This document shows positions 30,841 through 37,733 of a stretch of DNA of 64,000 nucleotides, piece after piece. Location: contig NZ_SZPR01000019.1 of the NCBI RefSeq assembly GCF_005280195.1, positions 392,584 to 456,583 of the forward strand, written 5' to 3'. Source of the stretch: Streptomyces galbus. GTDB taxonomy: Bacteria; Actinomycetota; Actinomycetes; Streptomycetales; Streptomycetaceae. A model generated the notes under the pieces. It saw only the letters and a list, made by a program, of their open reading frames with translations. It did not search any database and had not been told where the DNA came from. A program made the translations under genes and the position numbers. The stretch's first letter is position 1. Each line of letters begins with the position of its first letter.

Positions 30841-31386
30841 ATGGAAACGCCCCCGCCGACCACGCCGCGCACCGAGCCCACCGACGCGGACGTCGAGGCC
30901 TTCAAGCAGCAGCTCGGGCGTCCGCCGCGCGGGCTGCGCGCCATCGCGCACCGCTGCCCGTGCGGCAGTCCGGACGTCGTGGAGACGGCGCCCCGCCTGC
31001 CCGACGGCACGCCCTTCCCCACGCTGTACTACCTGACGTGCCCCCGGGCGAACTCCGCCATCGGCACGCTGGAGGCCAACGGCGTGATGAAGGAGATGAC
31101 CGAGCGGCTCGCCACCGACCCCGAGCTGGCCGCCGCCTACCGCGCCGCGCACGAGGACTACGTCCGGCGCCGTGACGAGATCGAGGAGCTCAAGGGCTTC
31201 CCGAGCGCCGGCGGCATGCCGGACCGGGTGAAGTGCCTGCACGTCCTGGTCGCGCACGCGCTGGCCGCCGGCCCCGGGGTGAACCCGCTGGGCGACGAGG
31301 CGCTGGCGATGCTGCCCGAGTGGTGGCGCAAGGGGAGTTGCGTGGTGCCCGACCGACAGACCACCACCCAGGGGGAGGCCCGGTGA
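30841..31386 (+). CDS. DUF501 family protein
   Basis: 181 residues of the conserved actinobacterial DUF501 family, always near enolase and Ppx. It has a Cys-rich block AHRCPCGSPDVVETAP (possible metal or redox site), then TPFPTLYYLTCPRANSAIGTLEANGVM and a C-terminal RVKCLHVLVAHALAAGPGVNPLGDEAL. No membrane segment. Function is unknown. It begins 21 bases after divIC and its stop overlaps the ppx GTG (GTGA at 31383-31386), so it is co-translated with the phosphatase, suggesting a link to polyphosphate or ppGpp metabolism. Confidence 0.9.
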   Translation: METPPPTTPRTEPTDADVEAFKQQLGRPPRGLRAIAHRCPCGSPDVVETAPRLPDGTPFPTLYYLTCPRANSAIGTLEANGVMKEMTERLATDPELAAAYRAAHEDYVRRRDEIEELKGFPSAGGMPDRVKCLHVLVAHALAAGPGVNPLGDEALAMLPEWWRKGSCVVPDRQTTTQGEAR

Positions 31387-32324
31387 CCCGCGTAGCCGCC
31401 GTCGACTGCGGTACGAACTCCATCCGGCTGCTCGTCGCCGACGCGCACCCGGAGACCGGCGAACTGACCGACCTGGACCGCCGCATGACGATCGTGCGGC
31501 TCGGCCAGGGCGTCGACCGGACCGGCCGCCTCGCCCCCGAGGCGCTGGAGCGCACCTTCGCCGCGTGCCGCGAGTACGCGGCGGTGATCAAGGAGCACGG
31601 GGCGGAGCGCCTGCGCTTCGTGGCCACCTCCGCCTCCCGGGACGCCGAGAACCGTGACGCGTTCGTACGGGGCGTCCTGGACATCCTGGGCGTCGAGCCC
31701 GAGGTCATCACCGGCGACCAGGAGGCCGAGTTCTCCTTCACGGGCGCCACCAAGGAGCTGACCGGGCGGGACGACCTGGCCAGGCCCTACCTGGTGGTGG
31801 ACATCGGCGGCGGGTCCACCGAGTTCGTCGTCGGCGAGGAGCGGGTGCGGGCCGCCCGCTCCGTGGACGTCGGCTGCGTCCGGATGACCGAGCGCCACCT
31901 GGTGACGGACGGGACGGTGACCGACCCGCCGACCGAGGACCGGATCGCGGCGATGCGCGCCGACATCGAGGCGGCCCTGGACCTCGCCGAGCGGACCGTC
32001 CCGCTGCACGAGGCCCGCACGCTGGTGGGCCTGGCGGGCTCGGTGACCACGGTCTCGGCCATCGCCCAGGACCTGCCCGCGTACGACTCCGCCCGCATCC
32101 ACCACTCCCGCGTCTCCCGCGACCGGGTCCGCGAGATCACCGAGTGGCTGCTGCGCTCCACCCATGCCGAGCGCGCGGCCGTCCCCTCCATGCACCCCGG
32201 CCGCGTCGACGTCATCGGCGCCGGCGCCCTGGTCCTGCTGTCGATCATGGACCGGATCGGCGCGGAGGAGGTCGTGGTGAGCGAGCACGACATCCTCGAC
32301 GGGATCGGCTGGTCCCTGGCCTGA
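31383..32324 (+). CDS. ppx: Exopolyphosphatase / pppGpp phosphohydrolase family
   Basis: 313 residues, the short two-domain ASKHA form typical of actinobacterial Ppx/GppA. Phosphate-1 motif VDCGTNSIRLLV at the N-terminus, phosphate-2 DIGGGSTEFVVG (near 140) and the adenosine-like motif GLAGSVTTVSA are present. It releases Pi from polyphosphate and/or converts pppGpp to ppGpp. GTG 31383 overlaps the DUF501 stop. A convergent toxin gene ends five bases after its stop, leaving almost no room for a terminator. Confidence 0.93.
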   Translation: MTRVAAVDCGTNSIRLLVADAHPETGELTDLDRRMTIVRLGQGVDRTGRLAPEALERTFAACREYAAVIKEHGAERLRFVATSASRDAENRDAFVRGVLDILGVEPEVITGDQEAEFSFTGATKELTGRDDLARPYLVVDIGGGSTEFVVGEERVRAARSVDVGCVRMTERHLVTDGTVTDPPTEDRIAAMRADIEAALDLAERTVPLHEARTLVGLAGSVTTVSAIAQDLPAYDSARIHHSRVSRDRVREITEWLLRSTHAERAAVPSMHPGRVDVIGAGALVLLSIMDRIGAEEVVVSEHDILDGIGWSLA

Positions 32325-32328
32325 CCGC

Positions 32329-32598
32329 CTACAGGTTGCGGTACACGTCCCGCCGGTCGCCCACCTTGACGACGAGAACGACGAGTTCCCCGTCGTTGAT
32401 CTGGTAGGCGACCCGGTAGCTTCCGACCCGGAGCCGGTAGAGCCCGGACGGGCCGGTGAGCTTCTTGACGTCGGCGTCCTGGCGGTAAGGGTCGTCACCG
32501 AGTGCGGTCAGCGCGGTCAGGATGCGCATGGCGTCGGGCCGGCTGATGGCCCGGAGCTGCCGTTGCGCCGCCGCGGTGAACCGGAAGGCGTACTTCAC
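32329..32598 (-). CDS. RelE/ParE-family toxin
   Basis: 89 residues: KYAFRFTAAAQRQLRAISRPDAMRIL...KKLTGPSGLYRLRVGSYRVAYQINDGELVVLVVKVGDRRDVYRNL, a textbook RelE fold with the C-terminal catalytic-type basic and aromatic residues (LYRLRVGSYRVAY; R...VYR). It should cut ribosome-bound mRNA and halt growth when freed from its antitoxin. The ATG overlaps the antitoxin stop by four bases (32595-32598). It is the second gene of an antitoxin-toxin pair, the usual order for YefM/Phd modules. Confidence 0.92.
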   Translation of the reverse strand: MKYAFRFTAAAQRQLRAISRPDAMRILTALTALGDDPYRQDADVKKLTGPSGLYRLRVGSYRVAYQINDGELVVLVVKVGDRRDVYRNL

Positions 32599-32867
32599 GC
32601 CGCCTCGCCGTCCTGTTCGGTGAACAGGTCTGCCAGCAGTTCCGCCATCGTCACGGTCGGACCGCCTTCGGCCAGGACCGCTTCGGCTTCACGGGCCAGC
32701 ATGACGTCGGCCGCTTCCTCCAGCGCCTCGAAGTCCGCGATCGGGACCACGGCTGCCACGGGAGCACCGTTGCGCGTGATGACGGTCGGAACGCCTTCCT
32801 CGGCCCGGTTGATGTGGTCGGCGAGGTGCGCGCGGGCTTCCCGTACGGTCACGGTGTTCTCAGTCAT
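32595..32867 (-). CDS. Phd/YefM-family antitoxin
   Basis: 90 residues: MTENTVTVREARAHLADHINRAEEGVPTVITRNGAPVAAVVPIADFEAL is the Phd/YefM DNA-binding and dimer fold; the acidic C-terminal tail (MAELLADLFTEQDGEA) would wrap the toxin. It neutralises the RelE toxin and represses the operon. ATG 32867 lies only a few bases from a possible -10 (TACACT on the minus strand at 32873-32878), so the message may be leaderless. The operator with TGTACA motifs is immediately upstream. Confidence 0.92.
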   Translation of the reverse strand: MTENTVTVREARAHLADHINRAEEGVPTVITRNGAPVAAVVPIADFEALEEAADVMLAREAEAVLAEGGPTVTMAELLADLFTEQDGEAA

Positions 32868-32875
32868 GAGGTCAG

Positions 32876-32895
32876 TGTACGCACTACTGTGTACA
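32876..32895 (-). promoter_or_regulatory. Antitoxin operator with TGTACA motifs
   Basis: TGTACG (32876-32881) and TGTACA (32890-32895, within the palindrome GTGTACAC) are 14 bases apart centre to centre and overlap the presumed promoter. TGTACA is the published core motif for YefM-type repressors, so this is very probably the autoregulatory site. Confidence 0.7.
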
Positions 32896-33101
32896 CGTGC
32901 CTTTGATCTGGGGAGTGGCGTTCGCGACCAGTCTCGACGGGATCGCGTGGTCGGTGGCGTGACACCCGTGGCCTGATGCGTCGCGGGTGACACCGGCGCA
33001 CTTTCGGAAAGAACGTGCGCGATGTGGCCATTGGTTCGTTTCACCCTTTTCGCGGCTGTCTACCCGACCGGGAGAAGCTCCGCGAGAAGGGTGAGCGAAC
33101 C

Positions 33102-34154
33102 ATGATCCGCAGAGAGCAGATCTCGTCCCTCCTGGACCACCCGGTCCTCGACGAGGGCGGCAAGAAGATCGGTGACGCCAAGCACGTCTTCCTCGACGAC
33201 ATGACCGGCGCACCGGAGTGGGTGTCGGTGAAGACCGGCCTCTTCGGCACCAGCGAGTCCTTCGTCCCCATCCGCGACGCCCGGGTGGTGGAGGACCACG
33301 TGGAGGTCCCGTACTCCAAGAGCATGGTCAAGGACGCACCGCACGTCGACGTCGACAACGGCGGCCACCTGTCGGAGGAGGAGGAGCACCGGCTCTACGA
33401 CCACTACGGCATCGACTGGGACATGTCCTGGGCCCGGGCCGACGAGCCGGGCGGGACCGGCGAGGGCGGCTGGACCCACGACGAGGGCATGGCGGCGGAC
33501 CCGGACATGGCCGCGGACCCGGACATGGCGGCGGACCCGGGCATGGACGCGAGCACGGGCGCGTCCGGCCTGGTGGACACCGAGGGTGCGGCCGGGAGGA
33601 CCGGCACGGCGGGGACGACGGCCGGCATGGCCGGGACGGCAGGGACGGCCGGCGCCGCGGGCACGGCGGACGCCGCCGGGACCGCCGGGGCCGACGCCGG
33701 GGTCCGTCCGGACATCGGTACCGCCGACGACGCCATGACGCGCTCCGAGGAGCGGATGCACGTGGGTGTCGAGCGCCGTGAGGCGGGTCGCGCCCGGCTG
33801 CGCAAGTACGTGGTCACCGAGGAGGAGGAGCACACGGTGCCGGTGCGCCACGAGGAGGTGCGCGTCGTCCGCGAGCCGATCACCGAGGAGAACCGCGACG
33901 CCGCCCTGTCCGGCCCGGACATCGCCGAGGCCGAGCACGAGGTGGTGCTGCACGAGGAGCGGCCGGTCGTGGAGACCGAGGCCGTCCCCGTGGAGCGCGT
34001 GCGCCTGACCACCGAGGAGCTGACCGAGCAGGAGACCGTACGGGGCCCGGTGCGCAAGGAGCGCATCGAGAGCAGCGCCGAGGAGGCCGACGAGGAACTC
34101 GGCTTCGCCGAGGACCGTGCCCCCGACGAGGACCGCGGCTACGGGCACACCTAG
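33102..34154 (+). CDS. PRC-barrel and DUF2382 (YsnF-like) stress protein
   Basis: 350 residues. Residues 1-80 (REQISSLLDHPVLDEGGKKIGDAKHVFLDDMTGAPEWVSVKTGLFG) form a PRC barrel. A low-complexity middle has MAADPD repeats and a Gly/Thr/Ala tract. The C-terminal part (about 225-340; RLRKYVVTEEEEHTVPVRHEEVRVVREPI) is DUF2382, with pairs of acidic/basic strands. Such proteins are induced by osmotic or general stress in actinobacteria. No signal peptide. I chose ATG 33102 because the PRC motif starts there and GAAGGG lies upstream. A very strong hairpin terminator follows. Confidence 0.88.
   Translation: MIRREQISSLLDHPVLDEGGKKIGDAKHVFLDDMTGAPEWVSVKTGLFGTSESFVPIRDARVVEDHVEVPYSKSMVKDAPHVDVDNGGHLSEEEEHRLYDHYGIDWDMSWARADEPGGTGEGGWTHDEGMAADPDMAADPDMAADPGMDASTGASGLVDTEGAAGRTGTAGTTAGMAGTAGTAGAAGTADAAGTAGADAGVRPDIGTADDAMTRSEERMHVGVERREAGRARLRKYVVTEEEEHTVPVRHEEVRVVREPITEENRDAALSGPDIAEAEHEVVLHEERPVVETEAVPVERVRLTTEELTEQETVRGPVRKERIESSAEEADEELGFAEDRAPDEDRGYGHT
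33488..33546 (+). repeat. Three 18-bp tandem repeats in the PRC-barrel gene
   Basis: Units beginning ATGGCGGCGGACCCGG recur three times with one or two base changes and encode MAADPD, MAADPD, MAADPG in the linker. Confidence 0.85.
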
Positions 34155-34180
34155 GCGGGCGCCGCACGGCCGGGAGCGGG

Positions 34181-34218
34181 GCGGCCGGGGCCGGCGGTCC
34201 GCCGCCGGCCCCGGCCGC
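34181..34218 (+). terminator. Terminator of the PRC-barrel gene
   Basis: A perfect 17-bp GC stem (34181-34197 with 34202-34218) and a 4-base loop, 26 bases after the stop codon; no T-run. Confidence 0.85.
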
Positions 34219-34402
34219 TCTCGAGCCGGGCTCCACCGGATCTCGACCGCGCCGTCCGGCCGGCCCGCGCGCGGGACGCCGACCGGGCCTCCCGGGGCCT
34301 CGATAGCCCCTGGTCAGCCGCCTCCGTTGAGCAGACCGGACCACGCCTGAGCGGGTGGAGAAGGGGTCCGGAGGGGCTCCGGCGACATGCCGTCGGGAAA
34401 GT

Positions 34403-34420
34403 TCGTGAAGTTCTTCACAA
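34403..34420 (+). promoter_or_regulatory. Rex-like redox operator upstream of ndh
   Basis: TCGTGAA-GTTC-TTCACAA differs at one base from the Rex operator consensus TTGTGAA-N4-TTCACAA. Rex senses NADH/NAD+ and represses respiratory genes, and I recall ndh as one of its targets in S. coelicolor. It lies 320 bases before the ndh ATG, so the promoter it controls must be far upstream. Confidence 0.7.
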
Positions 34421-34739
34421 GGAATTCCGTCGCGACGACCCCCTCGGTGCCTTCGGATCACCCCTCCAGAGCCCGAACTCCCCTTTGAACGTGTTCAGAA
34501 GGGGGTGTGCGGCCCTCTTCGCATCACGCACCCCAGGCGGTGTTTCCACTCCCTCACGGAGCCCTCGGAAACCCAGAGAGGCAGCTCACGCGGCATTGAC
34601 AACGGGGTGTAACGGACAACGGTTCCCGTCGTCCGTCCCGGCCCGGCCCAAAAGGGCCGCGGAGTGTAGCACAGGCACTGGGGAAGCTTGTGAAGGGGCG
34701 CACGAGGTACCCCCTCCATCCGGGTGGATACTCGATGCC

Positions 34740-36149
34740 ATGAGCACCACGGAGCGTCCCAGGATCCTCGTAGTAGGCGGTGGGTACGTAGGCCTGTACG
34801 CAGCTCGGCGCATCCTCAAGAAGATGCGCTACGGCGAGGCGACCGTCACGGTCGTCGACCCCCGGTCGTACATGACCTACCAGCCCTTCCTCCCCGAAAC
34901 CGCCGCCGGCAACATCTCCCCGCGCCACGTCGTCGTCCCGCTGCGACGCGTGCTGCCGAAGGCGGAGGTGCTCACCGGCCGGGTCACCACCATCGACCAG
35001 GACCGCAAGGTCGCCACGATCGCCCCGCTGGTCGGCGAGGCGTACGAGCTGCCCTTCGACTACCTGGTCGTCGCGCTCGGCGCGGTCTCCCGCACCTTCC
35101 CGATCCCCGGCCTCGCCGAGCAGGGCATCGGCATGAAGGGCGTCGAGGAGGCCATCGGCCTGCGCAACCACGTCCTCGAGCAGCTCGACAAGGCCGACTC
35201 CACGACCGACGAGGAGATCCGCCGCAAGGCGCTCACCTTCGTCTTCATCGGCGGCGGCTTCGCCGGCGCCGAGACCGTCGGTGAGGTCGAGGACATGGCC
35301 CGTGACGCGGCCAAGTACTACAAGAACGTGTCCCGCGAGGACATGCGCTTCATCCTCGTCGACGCCGCCGACAAGATCCTCCCCGAGGTCGGTCCCAAGC
35401 TCGGCCAGTACGGCAAGGACCACCTGGAGAGCCGCGGGGTCGAGATCTACCTGTCGACCTCCATGGACTCCTGCGTCGACGGCCACGTGGTGCTGAAGAA
35501 CGGCCTCGAGGTCGACTCCAGCACGATCGTGTGGACCGCCGGCGTCAAGCCCAACCCGGTCCTGTCCCGCTACGGCCTGCCGCTGGGTCCCCGCGGTCAC
35601 GTCGACTGCGCGGCGACGCTCCAGGTCCAGGGCACCGACTACATCTGGGCCGCCGGCGACAACGCCCAGGTCCCGGACCTCGTCGGCCGCAAGGCGGGCA
35701 ACGAGAACGCCTGGTGCCCGCCGAACGCCCAGCACGCGCTGCGCCAGGCCAAGGTCCTCGGCGACAACGTGATCTCCGGCATGCGGGGCTTCCCGCAGAA
35801 GGAGTACAGCCACGCCAACAAGGGCGCGGTCGCGGGCCTCGGCCTGCACAAGGGCGTCGCGATGATCGTCATGGGCAAGATGAAGATCAAGCTCAAGGGC
35901 CGTCTCGCCTGGTACATGCACCGCGGCTACCACGGTCTGGCCATGCCGACCTGGAACCGCAAGATCCGGGTCTTCGCCGACTGGACGCTGGGCATGTTCC
36001 TCAAGCGCGAGGTCGTCTCGCTCGGCGCCCTGGAGACGCCGCGCGAGGAGTTCTACGAGGCCGCCAAGCCCGCCCCGGTCGCGTCGGCCCCGGCCGCCCG
36101 CACCGGTGAGAAGACCGAGAAGGCCGAGGAAGCCGCCAAGGCCTCCTGA
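34740..36149 (+). CDS. ndh: Type II NADH dehydrogenase (NDH-2)
   Basis: 469 residues. An N-terminal FAD-binding Rossmann motif (RILVVGGGYVGLYAARRI) and a second NAD(H)-binding one (TFVFIGGGFAGAETVGEV, near 165) define a two-dinucleotide-domain flavoprotein; YIWAAGDNAQVPD closes the FAD site. The C-terminal part (LAWYMHRGYHGLAMPTWNRKIRVFADWTLGMFLKREVVSLG) is the membrane-anchoring, quinone-contact region. It passes electrons from NADH to menaquinone without pumping protons. The last 25 residues are Ala/Lys/Glu-rich. No clear ribosome site precedes ATG 34740. A 16-bp terminator follows. Confidence 0.95.
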   Translation: MSTTERPRILVVGGGYVGLYAARRILKKMRYGEATVTVVDPRSYMTYQPFLPETAAGNISPRHVVVPLRRVLPKAEVLTGRVTTIDQDRKVATIAPLVGEAYELPFDYLVVALGAVSRTFPIPGLAEQGIGMKGVEEAIGLRNHVLEQLDKADSTTDEEIRRKALTFVFIGGGFAGAETVGEVEDMARDAAKYYKNVSREDMRFILVDAADKILPEVGPKLGQYGKDHLESRGVEIYLSTSMDSCVDGHVVLKNGLEVDSSTIVWTAGVKPNPVLSRYGLPLGPRGHVDCAATLQVQGTDYIWAAGDNAQVPDLVGRKAGNENAWCPPNAQHALRQAKVLGDNVISGMRGFPQKEYSHANKGAVAGLGLHKGVAMIVMGKMKIKLKGRLAWYMHRGYHGLAMPTWNRKIRVFADWTLGMFLKREVVSLGALETPREEFYEAAKPAPVASAPAARTGEKTEKAEEAAKAS

Positions 36150-36171
36150 CCTCGACGTCGACCGGACCCCT

Positions 36172-36213
36172 CGAAGGGGCCGCCCGCCATCCGTGGTGCG
36201 GGCGGCCCCTTCG
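36172..36213 (+). terminator. Terminator of ndh
   Basis: CGAAGGGGCCGCCCGC (36172-36187) pairs perfectly over 16 bp with 36198-36213 around a 10-base loop, 22 bases after the stop. Confidence 0.9.
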
Positions 36214-36360
36214 GCGTTCCCGACGCCCCGTGCCGCCCAACAAGATGGCGCCTACATCTTCTTTGCCCACTCATAACTCCAATGCGGGACTGCGCAGCGG
36301 GCGTCCTGGTGTTTACGTGGTCACTGACATCCGGGATCGTTCGTCACGGAGGTGTGCGCC

Positions 36361-37656
36361 ATGGCTGACGCCGCGTCGCGGCTGAGGGGCCTGCTCGAAC
36401 AGTTGTTGGGAGCCCCGCTCCCGCTCCGCATCCACGCCTGGGACGGCTCGCAGGCGGGTCCGCCCGACGCCCCGGCGCTGGTCGTGCGCAACCGCAGGGC
36501 CCTGCGCCGCCTGCTGTTCAAACCCGGCGAACTGGGCCTGGCCCGCGCCTGGGTGGCGGGCGATCTGGACGTGGAGGGCGACCTCTACACCGCCCTCGGC
36601 CGGCTCTCCGGACTGATCTGGGAGCGCGGCGAGGACGCCCCCACCCTTGCGCAGTCGCTGCGCGACCCCCAAGTGCGCTCCGCGGTCCGCGGCCTGTTCC
36701 GGCTCGCCGGACCGCCCCTGCCGCCCGCCCCGCCCGCGGAGGAGGTCCGCCGCACCCGCCACCTGCACACCCGCCGCACCGACCGGCGCGCCATCAGCCA
36801 CCACTACGACGTCGGCAACGACTTCTACGAACTGGTCCTCGGCCCGTCCATGGTGTACTCCTGCGCCTACTGGACGGCCCCCGAGCCCCGGGGCACCCTC
36901 GAACAGGCCCAGCACGACAAGCTCGAACTGGTCAGCCGCAAGCTCGCCCTCACCCCCGGTCAGCGCCTCCTGGACGTCGGCTGCGGCTGGGGCTCCATGG
37001 CGATCCACGCGGCCCGCGAGCACGGCGTGCACGTCGTCGGCATCACCCTGTCCCAGGAGCAGGCCGCCTACGCCCGCAAGCGCGTCGCCGACGAGGGCCT
37101 GACCGACCGCGTCGAGATCCGGGTGCAGGACTACCGCGACGTCACCGACGGCCCCTTCGACGCCATCTCCTCCATCGGCATGGCCGAACACGTCGGCGCC
37201 GAGCGCTACCTGGAGTACGCCCAGGACCTCCACGCCCTGCTCACGCCGGGCGGACGGCTCCTGAACCACCAGATCGCCCGCCGCCCCCAGCGGGACGAGT
37301 CGACGTACGAGGTCGACGAGTTCATCGACGCCTACGTCTTCCCCGACGGCGAGCTGGCGCCGCTCGGCACCACCGTCACCCAGCTCGAACGCGCCGGCTT
37401 CGAGGTGCGGGACGTGGAGGCGATCCGCGAGCACTACGCGCTGACCCTGCGCCGCTGGGTGAGCAACCTGGAGGCGGACTGGCAGCGGGCGGTCGGGCTG
37501 GCCGGCTACGGCCGGGCCCGGGTCTGGCGCCTGTACATGGCGGCCTCCGCGCTCGCCTTCGAGCGCAACCACATCGGCGTCAACCAGGTGCTCGCCGTGA
37601 AGACCCCGCAGTCCGGCGCCTCGGGGATGCCGCTGCGGGCCCGCACCTGGAACTGA
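36361..37656 (+). CDS. cfa: Cyclopropane-fatty-acyl-phospholipid synthase family methyltransferase
   Basis: 431 residues. Two parts: an N-terminal lipid-binding region (about 1-130; LRRLLFKPGELGLARAWVAGDLDVEGDLYTAL) and a class I SAM methyltransferase with motif LLDVGCGWGSMAIHAA (near 206), HYDVGNDFYELVLGPSMVYSCAYW before it, and SIGMAEHVGAERY after it. All are typical of Cfa enzymes that add a methylene across unsaturated acyl chains of membrane lipids. GGAGG (36348-36352) is eight bases before ATG 36361. It is convergent with the ABC permease gene, with a shared terminator. Exact product (cyclopropane versus methyl-branched) is not decidable here. Confidence 0.92.
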   Translation: MADAASRLRGLLEQLLGAPLPLRIHAWDGSQAGPPDAPALVVRNRRALRRLLFKPGELGLARAWVAGDLDVEGDLYTALGRLSGLIWERGEDAPTLAQSLRDPQVRSAVRGLFRLAGPPLPPAPPAEEVRRTRHLHTRRTDRRAISHHYDVGNDFYELVLGPSMVYSCAYWTAPEPRGTLEQAQHDKLELVSRKLALTPGQRLLDVGCGWGSMAIHAAREHGVHVVGITLSQEQAAYARKRVADEGLTDRVEIRVQDYRDVTDGPFDAISSIGMAEHVGAERYLEYAQDLHALLTPGGRLLNHQIARRPQRDESTYEVDEFIDAYVFPDGELAPLGTTVTQLERAGFEVRDVEAIREHYALTLRRWVSNLEADWQRAVGLAGYGRARVWRLYMAASALAFERNHIGVNQVLAVKTPQSGASGMPLRARTWN

Positions 37657-37675
37657 CCGCCCCGCGGCACGCGAA

Positions 37676-37707
37676 GGGGGTCCCCGTCCCGTCGGACGAG
37701 GACCCCC
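37676..37707. terminator. Bidirectional terminator between cfa and the ABC permease
   Basis: GGGGGTCC (37676-37683) pairs with GGACCCCC (37700-37707); an inner GTCC/GGAC pairing (37686-37697) extends it. It lies between convergent gene ends 77 bases apart. Confidence 0.75.
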
Positions 37708-37733
37708 GGTGCGTCACGCGACCGGCGCCCCGG

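Larger units (their letters stand above)
34155..34739 (+). other. 585-base intergenic region before ndh
   Basis: No credible gene. In order: the PRC-gene terminator (34181-34218), a Rex-like site (34403-34420), a hairpin CCCCTTTGAAC/GTTCAGAAGGGG (34480-34504), a possible -35 TTGACA (34596-34601), and a hairpin CGGCCC-AAAA-GGGCCG (34644-34659). This looks like a long, regulated ndh leader with one or more promoters. Confidence 0.6.

Noticed and set aside
34487-34496. GAAC-GT-GTTC as an SOS (LexA) box
   Set aside because: The actinobacterial LexA site has a 4-base spacer; here it is two bases and the sequence is explained as part of a longer hairpin.
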